Of a DNA stretch of 64,000 bases, positions 17,954-26,124 are shown one piece after another. Position numbers and translations under genes: made by a program. The notes below the pieces were generated by a model. That model searched no databases. It was not told the origin of the DNA and saw only the letters and a list, made by a program, of their open reading frames with translations. This DNA comes from Corallococcus macrosporus DSM 14697 (lineage in GTDB: Bacteria > Myxococcota > Myxococcia > Myxococcales > Myxococcaceae): assembly GCF_002305895.1 (NCBI RefSeq), contig NZ_CP022203.1, forward strand, positions 7,536,001 through 7,600,000, in the 5' to 3' direction. Every line of letters begins with the position of its first letter. Position 1 is the stretch's first letter.

Positions 17954-19087
17954 ATGCGCGCCGAAGCCTCGCTGCCACCGTTGACCGCCCCGGGTCTCCG
18001 CCCTCCCCTCAATGAGGTCCGCGAGGAGCGCTTCACCCTGCTCGACGGTGGGACGGAGGCGTACCCGCGGATGCTGGAGGCCATCGCCTCCGCGCGGGTG
18101 CGGGTGCACCTGGAGGTCTACACCTTCGAGCGGGAAGGCATTGGCGCGCGGTTCCTCGACGCGCTGGTGGCGGCGGCGCGGCGGGGCGTCGCGGTGAAGG
18201 TGGTGGTGGACGGCTGGGGCAGCATCGGCGCCAGCCGGCACCTCACGCAGGCGCTGAGGGCCGCGGGGGCGAAGGTGCGCGTGTACAACCCGCTCACCTC
18301 GCTGTGCACCGGCCGCTCCTGGCGCAACCACCGGAAGATCCTCCTTGTCGATGACACGGTGGCGTTCCTGGGTGGCATCAACATCGGGGACGCCTACGCG
18401 GCGAATGGCGACGAGCCCGGCTGGGCGGACCTGGCGCTGGAGCTGCGAGGGGACATCTGCCGGCAGCTCGGGGCCACGCTGCACGCGGGGGCCTCCGCGC
18501 TGGAGTCGGGCGCGGTGCGGCTGTTCCTGTCCGGCTTCTCGGGAGGGCACAAGCTGCGCAAGCGGTACCTCCAGGCGATTGACGGCGCGGCGCACGAGGT
18601 GGTGCTGGCGCACGCGTACTTCCTGCCGGACAAGGGCTTCATGCGGGCGCTCAAGCGCGCGTCGCGGCGGGGCGTGACGGTGCGGCTGATGCTGGCCGGT
18701 CGCAGCGACGTGGTGTTCGCGCGCGCGGCGACGATGCGGCTGTACCGCGACTTCCTGCGCGCCGGGGTGAGCATCCACGAGTGGACCGCGTCCACGCTGC
18801 ACGCCAAGGCGGCGCTGGTGGATGGACGGAAGCTGCTGGTGGGCAGCTTCAACCTGGACCCCTTGTCCCTGGTGAACCTGGAGACGCTGGTGGAGGTGGA
18901 GGAGCCCGGCGTCGCGGCGCAGGCGCAGCGGTGGCTGGACAAGCACCTGCGCGGCTCGCGGCGGGTGTACCTGGAGGACTGCGCGCGCTCGGGGCTCCAG
19001 CAGTGGCTGCTGGACATCGTGGGGCTGGCCGTCGCCCGCTTCGCGGAGCGCTTCGCCAGCTTCATGGGGCGGCGGCGCAAGCGGTAG
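17954..19087 (+). CDS. Phospholipase D-superfamily enzyme, cardiolipin synthase (ClsB)-like
   Basis: This 377-residue protein has two HKD motifs: NHRKILLVDD around 130-139 and STLHAKAALVDG around 277-288, each followed by the G-G/S-x-N element (LGGINIGD and VGSFNLDP). Such enzymes condense phosphatidylglycerol with another phospholipid to make cardiolipin. There are no N-terminal transmembrane helices, as in ClsB rather than ClsA. A basic, amphipathic C-terminus (FASFMGRRRKR) may help membrane binding. The ATG at 17954 follows a strong GGAGGG site, so it is preferred over a GTG at 17918. The toxin gene follows 48 bp downstream on the same strand. Confidence 0.88.
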   Translation: MRAEASLPPLTAPGLRPPLNEVREERFTLLDGGTEAYPRMLEAIASARVRVHLEVYTFEREGIGARFLDALVAAARRGVAVKVVVDGWGSIGASRHLTQALRAAGAKVRVYNPLTSLCTGRSWRNHRKILLVDDTVAFLGGINIGDAYAANGDEPGWADLALELRGDICRQLGATLHAGASALESGAVRLFLSGFSGGHKLRKRYLQAIDGAAHEVVLAHAYFLPDKGFMRALKRASRRGVTVRLMLAGRSDVVFARAATMRLYRDFLRAGVSIHEWTASTLHAKAALVDGRKLLVGSFNLDPLSLVNLETLVEVEEPGVAAQAQRWLDKHLRGSRRVYLEDCARSGLQQWLLDIVGLAVARFAERFASFMGRRRKR

Positions 19088-19135
19088 CGTGTCCCCATGG
19101 GTGCGCGTCCACGCTGGGCGTGCACGGGAGGGGAC

Positions 19136-19843
19136 ATGCCGCGACGCACGTGGAGGGTGCTGCTGGTCAGTGGCGCGGTCGACGGTTGCGCGGCGCGCCC
19201 GGAGCGCTATGGGTTCGATTCGGCGACCAGCGCGTGCCGGCGGAACCCGGCGGCGTGCGCTCGGATGGCGGGCGAGGAGGCCGTCCTTCCTGGCTCCCGG
19301 GCCATGCGGGTGGCGGCGTCCATTGGCACCGCCGGGGACGCGGCGCTGCGGGTGCTTCGGGCTGAAGAGCGGGATGCCCTCGAGGAGGCCTTGTCACGAT
19401 GTGCCGAGGACGCCCGGTCCACGGTCCTGCTCGAACGCTTCCATGGCCGGAACCCCATGCCGGCGGAGTGCAGGGAAGTCGTGGACCGGGATGCCCACGG
19501 TCAGCCCATCACCTGGGCCATGAAGCTGGGCATCGAGATGCACCGGATGGCGCTGGACTGCGCCCGGCAGGAACTGAGCCAGCAACGCCCTGGAGGGTTC
19601 AGCCTGGAGCCGAGGTACCACCGCAATCCGCGAACCCAGGCCTGGGAGCCCCTGAGCAACAAGGAGGCACAGGCGCTCGTCGTGTACGACTTCAAGTTCC
19701 CCTGCCTGGGAGATGATCCGTCGAAGTGGCGGGTCTACCCCAGGGGACACCCGCATACGGGCCGAACGCAGAAGTTCATGTACGAACAGGCGGTGAGTGC
19801 GCCAGCCTTTCGCATCATCCCCCGGTGGGGAGTCTTGCCATGA
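19136..19843 (+). CDS. Putative polymorphic toxin with degraded REase-like nuclease domain
   Basis: A 235-residue protein. The ATG at 19136 has an excellent GGAGGGG site and starts a short signal-like region with Cys (VSGAVDGC), possibly lipidated though the lipobox is poor. The C-terminal half (about 115-235) matches a myxobacterial toxin domain I recall: a WAM.LG.EMH helix, GGFSLEPRY, then VYDFKFPC and RYP.GHPH.G..Q.FMYEQA. D-F-K is the D-x-K part of a PD-(D/E)xK nuclease. Relatives carry a PDVVI motif roughly 25 residues earlier, and here that segment seems absent. The stop overlaps the next start (ATGA), the classic toxin-immunity arrangement. The toxin role is inferred from domain and context. 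Confidence 0.65.
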   Translation: MPRRTWRVLLVSGAVDGCAARPERYGFDSATSACRRNPAACARMAGEEAVLPGSRAMRVAASIGTAGDAALRVLRAEERDALEEALSRCAEDARSTVLLERFHGRNPMPAECREVVDRDAHGQPITWAMKLGIEMHRMALDCARQELSQQRPGGFSLEPRYHRNPRTQAWEPLSNKEAQALVVYDFKFPCLGDDPSKWRVYPRGHPHTGRTQKFMYEQAVSAPAFRIIPRWGVLP

Positions 19844-20742
19844 CCGAGCACTACCCTCGCCTTCGCGTCCATGCCCGCAACGGGCGCCTCATCGTTCGGG
19901 AAGGCCTGCACATCTGCTTCTACATGCGTCAGCCACATGCCGCCGTGGCCCCGCATGTCCTGCGCGCCCTGGAGATTTTTCACGAAGCGGCAGGCGCCAA
20001 CGCCTTCGGCCGATACGCCGATTCCGAGGGGGACTGGCACATCCTGGATGCCTCGGGCTGGCAGCACGTCCGCGACGAACTCCAGGCCGACGACTGGGCC
20101 GTGGTCCGTCTCCAGAGCGCTCCTCACGAGGAATCACTCCACGCCTTCGAGTATCACGGGAAGGACCTCGAGGCCGTGGCCGAGGAGTCCCCAGGCGCAG
20201 TCACCGCGCTGGGGTTCTGGTTGCCCACCGAACGGCTGGAGGAATGGGGTCCACAACGCGTTCGTGAGCTCGCGCTCAACCTGGCGCAGCCCCTGCCCTT
20301 CTGTGCCGGACATGCGGGCCTCTCCTTCAACGGGGAACTCGACCTCGTGGGCGTCGAACAACAGACCAAGGCATGGCGCTTCCGCTACCCCGGACTCGAC
20401 ATCATCGACCTGCACGGGCTCTCCTGGAAGCTGGGCACACGGCTCCGAGGCCCTTCGTGGCTCACCTTCCTGGGCCAGCCAGTGCTGGGTGAACTGAACG
20501 GAGCCATGGCCCTCCAGTCCCGCCTGAGCGCGGCGGGCACCACGGTGCAGGCCCTGGATGAAGGCCGCGCGGTCGTCACGCTCGGGGAACGGCCCGAAGC
20601 CGGGGATACGGACCAGGGCAACCGACTCCCCGCCTATCGCGAGCTGGCCCGTGTGCTGGAGCCGTGGACGTACCGCGAGGAGCACCTCCGCGGCTTGGGG
20701 GCGGAAGCCCGGCGCCGCTGGGAGCGCCGCTTCCTCGACTGA
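19840..20742 (+). CDS. DUF3396-type immunity protein
   Basis: A 300-residue soluble protein of the DUF3396 type, a family commonly paired with polymorphic and type VI toxins as antidote. Visible family features are the HICFYMR segment near residue 26, ALGFWLPTE around 127, the LPFCAGHAGLSFNGE turn around 150-164, and GLDIIDLHGLSWKLG around 185 followed by GPSWLTFLGQP. Translation is coupled to the toxin by an ATGA overlap at 19840-19843. Third-position GC is visibly lower than in neighbouring housekeeping genes, consistent with horizontal origin. A specific match to this toxin is inferred. Confidence 0.75.
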   Translation: MTEHYPRLRVHARNGRLIVREGLHICFYMRQPHAAVAPHVLRALEIFHEAAGANAFGRYADSEGDWHILDASGWQHVRDELQADDWAVVRLQSAPHEESLHAFEYHGKDLEAVAEESPGAVTALGFWLPTERLEEWGPQRVRELALNLAQPLPFCAGHAGLSFNGELDLVGVEQQTKAWRFRYPGLDIIDLHGLSWKLGTRLRGPSWLTFLGQPVLGELNGAMALQSRLSAAGTTVQALDEGRAVVTLGERPEAGDTDQGNRLPAYRELARVLEPWTYREEHLRGLGAEARRRWERRFLD

Positions 20743-20840
20743 TACGGGTCTGTCGCATGGTGAAGCGGGGGACCGGCCTGTCGATGCGGTTCCCGCTGCG
20801 ATTACCGCCCGGGCCCCGTACACTCCGGCCAGAAACGCAC

Positions 20841-22358
20841 ATGCCCCCTCGCCGCCCCCCCCAGCCTGTCCTCGCCGCCATTGACGTGGGCACCAACGCC
20901 GTCCGCCTGGAGCTGGCGCGGCCAGACGCCGACGGCGCGCTCGAAACCATGCACCAGGAGCGCGACGCCATCCGCCCTGGAGAGGGCGTCTTCGCCACCG
21001 GCTCCATGCCAGAGGAGACGGCCGAGCGCCTGCTGGCCACGCTGCGCCGCTACTCCGCGCTCTGCCGCCGCCACAAGGCCCAGGTGCGCGCGGTAGCCAC
21101 CAGCGCCCTGCGTGAGGCCAAGAACAGCGCGGAAATCGTCCGCCGCGTGCGCGAGGAGGCCGGCCTCAACCTGGAGGTCGTCAGCGGCAAGGAGGAGGCC
21201 CGCCTCATCTGCCTGGGCGTGCTCCACCGCAAGCCGCCCCACACGCGCTCGCTCCTCATCGACATTGGCGGCGGCAGCACGGAGGTCGCCACCGCCACCG
21301 GCGAGAAGCCCGACAACCTCTGGAGCCTCGCGCTCGGCTCCGTGCGCCTCACCGAGGTCTTCGACGCCTCGCGCACCGTGCCCCCCAAGCAACTGCGCCT
21401 CATGCGCAGCTTCGTCACGGACGTGCTGCAGAAGACGCTGCCGCCCACCGTGCCCAACGTCCCCCGGGTGGCGCTCGGCTCGTCCGGCACCATCAGCGCC
21501 GTGGTGTCCTTCGCCGCCGCGGAGAGCAGCGGCAACGCCACCGTCCGCCAGCTCACCCAGACGGTGGACACCCTGGCGCAGATGCCCCCCGAGCGCCGCC
21601 GCAAGCGCTTCGACCCGCGCCGCGCCGACATCATCGTCTCCGGCGCCGTCATCCTGGAGGCCGTGGCGAAGTACCTGGGCGTCGAGTCCGTCAGCGTCGT
21701 CAACCGCGGCCTGCGCGACGGCATCCTCGTGGACCTGCTCTACAAGCAGGACGAGCACCGCGACGACCACAGCCTCGCGGACGCCGCCTTCGCCATGGGC
21801 AAGCGCTTCTTCTTCGACGAGAAGCACGCCCGCCAGGTGGCCCGGCTGTCGCTCGCCCTGTTCGACAACCTGGCCGCCCTGCACCAGCTCCCGCTGTCCG
21901 TCCGCCCCTATCTGGAGGTCGCCGCCCTCCTCCACGACGTGGGCCACGCCGTCAGCTACGAGCGGCACCACAAGCACACGTACTACCTCATCCGCCACGC
22001 CGACCTGCCGGGCCTGGCGGACCGTGAGCGTGAAATCGTGGCGCGCATCGCCCGCTACCACCGGCGCAGCCCGCCGGAGCTGGCCCACTCCGGCATGGCG
22101 GGCCTCAACCCGACCGAGGCACGGACGGTGCGCAAGCTGGCCACCCTGCTGCGCGTGGCCAACTCGCTGGACGTCAGCCACCACCAGCCCATCAAGGACT
22201 TCAAGGCCACCAATGGCCGCGAGGGCGTGGCGCTGCACCTGCACACCCGGCACCCGGTGGACCTGGAGCTGTGGAACGCGGACCGCGAGGTCCTGAACTT
22301 CCGCCGCGTCTTCGGCAAGCGGCTCACCTTCCACGTGCACCACACCTCCGGCCGCTGA
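20841..22358 (+). CDS. Ppx/GppA exopolyphosphatase/guanosine pentaphosphatase with HD domain
   Basis: This ASKHA-fold phosphatase of 505 residues hydrolyses polyphosphate and/or pppGpp. Phosphate-1 motif AAIDVGTNAVRLEL lies at 13-26, AVATSALREAKN near 80, phosphate-2 LIDIGGGSTEV near 142, and GSSGTIS near 215. The C-terminal third is HD-type: LLHDVGHAVSYERHHKHTYYL around 370-390, with later His/Asp, as in Ppx proteins such as E. coli PPX. The ATG at 20841 begins just before the fold. It should act in the cytoplasm in phosphate and stringent-response metabolism, which influences development in myxobacteria. It is followed by its own terminator. Confidence 0.9.
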   Translation: MPPRRPPQPVLAAIDVGTNAVRLELARPDADGALETMHQERDAIRPGEGVFATGSMPEETAERLLATLRRYSALCRRHKAQVRAVATSALREAKNSAEIVRRVREEAGLNLEVVSGKEEARLICLGVLHRKPPHTRSLLIDIGGGSTEVATATGEKPDNLWSLALGSVRLTEVFDASRTVPPKQLRLMRSFVTDVLQKTLPPTVPNVPRVALGSSGTISAVVSFAAAESSGNATVRQLTQTVDTLAQMPPERRRKRFDPRRADIIVSGAVILEAVAKYLGVESVSVVNRGLRDGILVDLLYKQDEHRDDHSLADAAFAMGKRFFFDEKHARQVARLSLALFDNLAALHQLPLSVRPYLEVAALLHDVGHAVSYERHHKHTYYLIRHADLPGLADREREIVARIARYHRRSPPELAHSGMAGLNPTEARTVRKLATLLRVANSLDVSHHQPIKDFKATNGREGVALHLHTRHPVDLELWNADREVLNFRRVFGKRLTFHVHHTSGR

Positions 22359-22445
22359 GGCCTCGCTCCCCTGCCCGTCCGGCGGAAGAGGGGGCGCCGC
22401 GCGCTTTGCCCTCACCCGGGCCGATGCCCAGCCTCCAAGTCACGC

Positions 22446-22471
22446 GGGTCTGCGTCCGCGCAGGCCCTTTT
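22446..22471 (+). terminator. Intrinsic terminator after Ppx/GppA gene
   Basis: The 9-bp stem GGGTCTGCG (22446-22454) / CGCAGGCCC (22459-22467), with one G-U pair, closes a TCCG tetraloop of the stable UNCG class and is followed by TTTT (22468-22471). It separates the phosphatase gene from the dehydrogenase gene. Confidence 0.75.
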
Positions 22472-22506
22472 CGTCTTGGGGCCCCGAGGGGGCAGGAGCG
22501 CGCGCT

Positions 22507-23727
22507 ATGAAGGCTGTCGTTTTCCATGGGATTGGGGACATCCGGCTCGACGACGTGGCGGAGCCCAGAATCGAGAAGCCGACGGATGCCATCGTCCGCC
22601 TGACGGCGAGCGCCATCTGCGGCACCGACCTCCACATGATTCGCGGCACCATGCCGGGCATGAAGCCGGGCACCATCCTGGGCCACGAGGGCGTGGGCGT
22701 CATCGAGGCGCTGGGTGACGACGTCCGCAACCTCAACGTGGGCGACCGGGTGGTCATCCCGTCCACCATCGCCTGCGGCAACTGCTCGTACTGCCGCGCC
22801 GGGTACCACGCGCAGTGCAACGAAGCGAACCCCAACGGCCCCAGCGCGGGCACGGCCTTCTTCGGCGGCCCCCAGCAGACGGGGCCCTTCCACGGCATGC
22901 AGGCGGAGAAGGTGCGGGTGCCCTTCGCGAACGTGGGCCTGGTGCGGATTCCGGATGGCGTCAGCGACGAGCAGGCCATCCTCATCTCCGACATCTTCCC
23001 CACCGGCTACATGGGCGCGGAGCTGGCGGAAATCAAACCCGGTGACACCGTGGCGGTGTTCGGCTGCGGCCCCGTGGGCCTCTTCGCCATCGTCAGCGCG
23101 AAGCTCCTGGGCGCCGGCCGCGTCTTCGCCATCGACTGCCACGAGGACCGCCTGGACCTGGCGCGGGCCCAGGGCGCGGAGGTCATCAACTTCGACGAGG
23201 AGGACCCGCTCGAGACGCTCAAGCGCCTCACCCACGGCATCGGCGTGGACCGCGCCATCGACGCGGTGGGCGTGGACGCCATGCACCCGCACCACGGCCC
23301 CGGGGCGAAGAAGGCCCACGAGGAGAAGGCCGAGTTCAAACGCGAGGTGAAGGAGGCCGCGCCCAAGACGAACCCCAAGGGTGACAACTGGGTCCCCGGC
23401 GACGCGCCCGCGCAGGCCCTGATGTGGGCCGTGGAGGGCCTGGCCAAGGCGGGCACCCTGTCCATCATCGGCGTCTACCCGCAGCAGGTGCGCACGTTCC
23501 CCATTGGCATGGCGATGAACAAGAACCTCACGATGAAGATGGGAAACTGCAACCACCGCAAGTACATCCCCAAGCTGCTGGAGCTGGTGCGCACCGGCGT
23601 GGTGGACCCCACGGCCATCCTGTCCCACGTGGAGCCCATGGGCAGCGCCATTGACGCGTACCGCAACTTCGACGTGCGCAAGCCCGGCTGGGTGAAGGTG
23701 GAGCTGGAGAACACGCAGCTCCAGTAG
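22507..23727 (+). CDS. Zinc-dependent alcohol dehydrogenase, glutathione-independent formaldehyde dehydrogenase-like
   Basis: A medium-chain dehydrogenase of 406 residues. The catalytic zinc site is Cys38 (ICGTDLH) with His60-Glu61 (GHEGVG). The structural zinc tetrad is Cys90, 93, 96 and 104 (CGNCSYCRAGYHAQC). The NAD-binding VFGCGPVGLFA lies near 183-193. The insertion after residue 258 (HPHHGPGAKKAHEEKAE...) is typical of formaldehyde-dismutating or glutathione-independent FDH relatives, longer than simple ADHs. It probably oxidises formaldehyde or small alcohols with bound NAD. The ATG at 22507 begins the fold at once. The 3' end is convergent with the QueA-like gene, 3 bp apart. Confidence 0.88.
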   Translation: MKAVVFHGIGDIRLDDVAEPRIEKPTDAIVRLTASAICGTDLHMIRGTMPGMKPGTILGHEGVGVIEALGDDVRNLNVGDRVVIPSTIACGNCSYCRAGYHAQCNEANPNGPSAGTAFFGGPQQTGPFHGMQAEKVRVPFANVGLVRIPDGVSDEQAILISDIFPTGYMGAELAEIKPGDTVAVFGCGPVGLFAIVSAKLLGAGRVFAIDCHEDRLDLARAQGAEVINFDEEDPLETLKRLTHGIGVDRAIDAVGVDAMHPHHGPGAKKAHEEKAEFKREVKEAAPKTNPKGDNWVPGDAPAQALMWAVEGLAKAGTLSIIGVYPQQVRTFPIGMAMNKNLTMKMGNCNHRKYIPKLLELVRTGVVDPTAILSHVEPMGSAIDAYRNFDVRKPGWVKVELENTQLQ

Positions 23728-23730
23728 GCC

Positions 23731-24756
23731 TCACGCATCCAGCAGCAGGCACGAGTCGCCGAACTCGTGCCCCAGGTAGCCGCGCGCCTCCGCGTGCGCG
23801 GCCACCTCCTGGAGCAGGGGCAGCGGCGCGAAGGCCTGGAGCAGCGCATGGTGGCTGCTGCCGGGCTCGTGCACGCCGGTGAGCAGCCCGTGCACCAGGC
23901 GCGGGACGAAGCCCGGCCCCAACAGCAGGTCCGTCACCTCCTCTCCCGCCACCAGCCAGCCGCCGTGCTGCGCCGCGCGGCCCTCCAGGGCCCGCACCAC
24001 GGTGGTGCCCACCGCCACCACCCGCCCGCCCAAGGCCCGCGTGTGCAGCACGGCCTCCACCGTGGCGGCGGGGAGGTCGGAGCGCTCCGGCCGGGGCAGC
24101 GCCGCGTCCAGCGCCGCGTCTCCCGTGGAGGACAGCCCCGCCGCGTGGGTGAGCGACGCCAGCCGCACGCCCCGCCGGCGCAGCGCCAGCAGCACGCTCC
24201 ACGTGAGCGGCAGGCCCGCGGACGGCGGCTCCACGGACCAGGGCCGCGCGCCATAGGCCGTCTGCACGTGCCACAGCGACAACGGCGCCTCCGTGTACGC
24301 GTACTGCACCGGGCGCCCGCTCCGGTAGAGCCCGGACCAGAGCGCCGCTCCCGTCGCGTCGAAGGCCACGCGCAGCAGGCGGGGGGACGGCGGCAGCACC
24401 GCCACCACCCGGGCCTTCAGCCCGCCCACCATGAGCTCCGCACCCTCGGACACCGCGGGCGGCGGTGGCCGGTCCTCCGTGCGCCGCCGCCAGTCCCCCG
24501 CGCCGAACAGCACCACCGTCCAGGTGCCGTCCGGCTCGCGAGACAGCAGGCGCAGCTCGATGCGCTCGCCCGACGCCGTCCTCCCCCACAGGGACGCGGG
24601 CAGGGTGGCGGCGTCGTTCACCACCAGCAGGTCCCCGTCGCGCAGCAGCGACGGGAGGTCCGCCACGCGCGCGTCGTGGAAGCGGCGGGCGCGCGGCTCG
24701 ACATGAAGCAGGCGGCCCTCGTCGGGGCGGTCCGCAGGCCAGCGCGCGGGCTTCAT
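23731..24756 (-). CDS. QueA-like S-adenosylmethionine:tRNA ribosyltransferase-isomerase paralogue
   Basis: A 341-residue protein with the QueA layout: DGDLLVVNDAATLPASL near 40-56, VQYAYTEAPLSLWHVQT near 158-174, LPLTWSVLLALRRRGV near 194-209, RVVAVGTTVVRALEG near 256-270, and the C-terminal TDLLLGPGF-(8)-TGVHEPGSSHHALLQAF. QueA makes epoxyqueuosine in tRNA from preQ1-tRNA and SAM. The central LHVGLGTF...H.MHSE stretch of true QueA is replaced here by LTHAAGLSST and PRPERSDLP, so the substrate may differ. Start ATG 24756 overlaps the SDR stop (ATGA), showing a two-gene operon. QueF at 16 kb shows the host does make preQ1. Confidence 0.72.
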   Translation of the reverse strand: MKPARWPADRPDEGRLLHVEPRARRFHDARVADLPSLLRDGDLLVVNDAATLPASLWGRTASGERIELRLLSREPDGTWTVVLFGAGDWRRRTEDRPPPPAVSEGAELMVGGLKARVVAVLPPSPRLLRVAFDATGAALWSGLYRSGRPVQYAYTEAPLSLWHVQTAYGARPWSVEPPSAGLPLTWSVLLALRRRGVRLASLTHAAGLSSTGDAALDAALPRPERSDLPAATVEAVLHTRALGGRVVAVGTTVVRALEGRAAQHGGWLVAGEEVTDLLLGPGFVPRLVHGLLTGVHEPGSSHHALLQAFAPLPLLQEVAAHAEARGYLGHEFGDSCLLLDA

Positions 24757-25481
24757 GCGGCCTCCAGCTTCGCCGCCTCCAGGCGGGTCCCCGAGGGCAC
24801 GGACTCCGCCTGCCACGCCACCCAGTCCACGAGCCGGGCCGCCACCGCCTCCGGCCGGCTCAATTGGGAGTAGTCCGCGTCCGGCACCGCGTCCCGGTAC
24901 ATCCGCGTGTCCATCTCCCCCGGGTCCACGGAGAAGAAGCGCACCCCGGTGCCCTCCAGCTCCGCGGCCCAGACGCGGCCCAGGTGCTCCAGCGCCGCCT
25001 TCGACACGCCATAGGCGCCCCAGCGGGGATAGGCCGACACCGCCGCGTCCGAGGTGATGCTCACCACCAGCCCCCTGCCCCGCACCGCCATGTTCCCCGC
25101 CACGGCCTTGGTGAGGCGGAAGGGGCCCACCACGTTGACCTCCAGCACGCGCTGCAGGTCCTCGCAGGCCGTGTCCAGCAGCAGCGGCAGCGGCGTGGGG
25201 CCCAGCGTGCTCGCGTTGTGGACCAGCACGTCCAGCGGGCCCACCAGCGCCGTCGCGGCGCCCACCAGCGGGTAGATGGCCTCCTTGTCTCCCACGTCGT
25301 AGGTCAGCGCGTGGGCGTCCAGGCCTTCCCAGCGCAGCGCCTCCGCCACGGCCTCCATCTCCGCGGCGTGGCGCGCCACGCCCACCACGCGCGCGCCCCG
25401 GCGGGCGAAGCCATTCATCAGCGCCAGGCCCAGCCCCCGGCTGGCGCCCGTAATCAGGATGCTCTTGTCGATGCGAACCAT
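24753..25481 (-). CDS. Short-chain dehydrogenase/reductase
   Basis: A classical SDR of 242 residues. The cofactor loop TGASRGLG lies at 11-18, NAS (residue 91 region) replaces the usual NNAG/NAG, catalytic Ser is in SITSDAA, and the YGVSK pair is near 156-160. The loop carries ARH after strand 2, compatible with NADP(H). Substrate unknown. It is the first gene of an operon with the QueA-like gene, and is divergent from the XRE-cupin regulator whose start is 86 bp away; this arrangement suggests control by that regulator. Confidence 0.85.
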   Translation of the reverse strand: MVRIDKSILITGASRGLGLALMNGFARRGARVVGVARHAAEMEAVAEALRWEGLDAHALTYDVGDKEAIYPLVGAATALVGPLDVLVHNASTLGPTPLPLLLDTACEDLQRVLEVNVVGPFRLTKAVAGNMAVRGRGLVVSITSDAAVSAYPRWGAYGVSKAALEHLGRVWAAELEGTGVRFFSVDPGEMDTRMYRDAVPDADYSQLSRPEAVAARLVDWVAWQAESVPSGTRLEAAKLEAA

Positions 25482-25528
25482 GCGTGTGTCCTCCTTGCGT
25501 CTGGAGATACACCTCGCTCGCTATTCCA

Positions 25529-25563
25529 TTGGCGCCTGGGCCAAGGGCTTGGCAGATTGCCAA
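25529..25563. promoter_or_regulatory. Probable operator for the XRE-cupin regulator
   Basis: Just before the regulator start lies the perfect inverted repeat TTGGCA-GAT-TGCCAA (25549-25563). A weaker related pair, TTGGC ... GGCCAA, lies at about 25529-25544, one to two helical turns away. The position between divergent genes, 3 bp before the ATG at 25567, suits autorepression and control of the SDR/QueA-like operon. Function is inferred. Confidence 0.5.
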
Positions 25564-25566
25564 TCC

Positions 25567-26124
25567 ATGAACGACGATGACCTGCCCGGCAGGCTGGCCC
25601 GCAACATCCGCTCCCTGCGCGAGACGCGAGGCGCCACGCAGGCGCAGTTGTCCCGGCTGGCGGGCGTGCCTCGCGCCACCTGGGCCCACCTGGAGTCGGG
25701 CGCGGCCAATCCGACGCTGTCCGTGCTGCACCGCGTGGCCGCCGCGCTCCAGGTGTCGCTGGAGGAGCTGATCGCGAAGCCTCGCGCCAGCGCCCGGCAC
25801 TACCCCCGCACCACCCTGCCCGTCCGGGTGCGCGGCGGCGGCATGCTGCGCAAGCTGCTGCCGGACCCGCTGCCCGGCATGGAGTTCGACCGGGTGGAGC
25901 TGCCGCCTCAGGTGCGCGTCACCGGCGTTCCGCACACACCCGGCACGCGGGAGTACCTGGCGTGTGAGACAGGGGAGCTGGTGCTCGTGGCCAGCGGGGA
26001 GCGCTTCCTCCTCCAGCCCGGCGACGTCGTCGTCTTCCGCGGGGACCAGAAGCACTCCTACGAGAATCCTGGAGCACGGACGGCCGTGGGTTACTCGGTC
26101 GTCCTGCTGGCGCCTTCGATATGA
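25567..26124 (+). CDS. XRE-family transcriptional regulator with cupin domain
   Basis: A 185-residue protein with an N-terminal helix-turn-helix: RLARNIRSLRETRGATQAQL then SGLAGV-type turn (LSRLAGVPRATWAHLESG) and NPTLSVLHRVAAALQVSLEEL, residues about 8-70. A C-terminal cupin barrel (about 105-180) has GTREYLACETGELVLVASG and LQPGDVVVFRGDQKHSYEN, including a Gly-Asp and His of the metal site. Such regulators sense a small molecule in the cupin and control neighbouring metabolic genes. No clear ribosome site is visible; the message may be nearly leaderless, with the operator overlapping the start. It couples to the DUF4230 gene by an ATGA overlap. Confidence 0.85.
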   Translation: MNDDDLPGRLARNIRSLRETRGATQAQLSRLAGVPRATWAHLESGAANPTLSVLHRVAAALQVSLEELIAKPRASARHYPRTTLPVRVRGGGMLRKLLPDPLPGMEFDRVELPPQVRVTGVPHTPGTREYLACETGELVLVASGERFLLQPGDVVVFRGDQKHSYENPGARTAVGYSVVLLAPSI

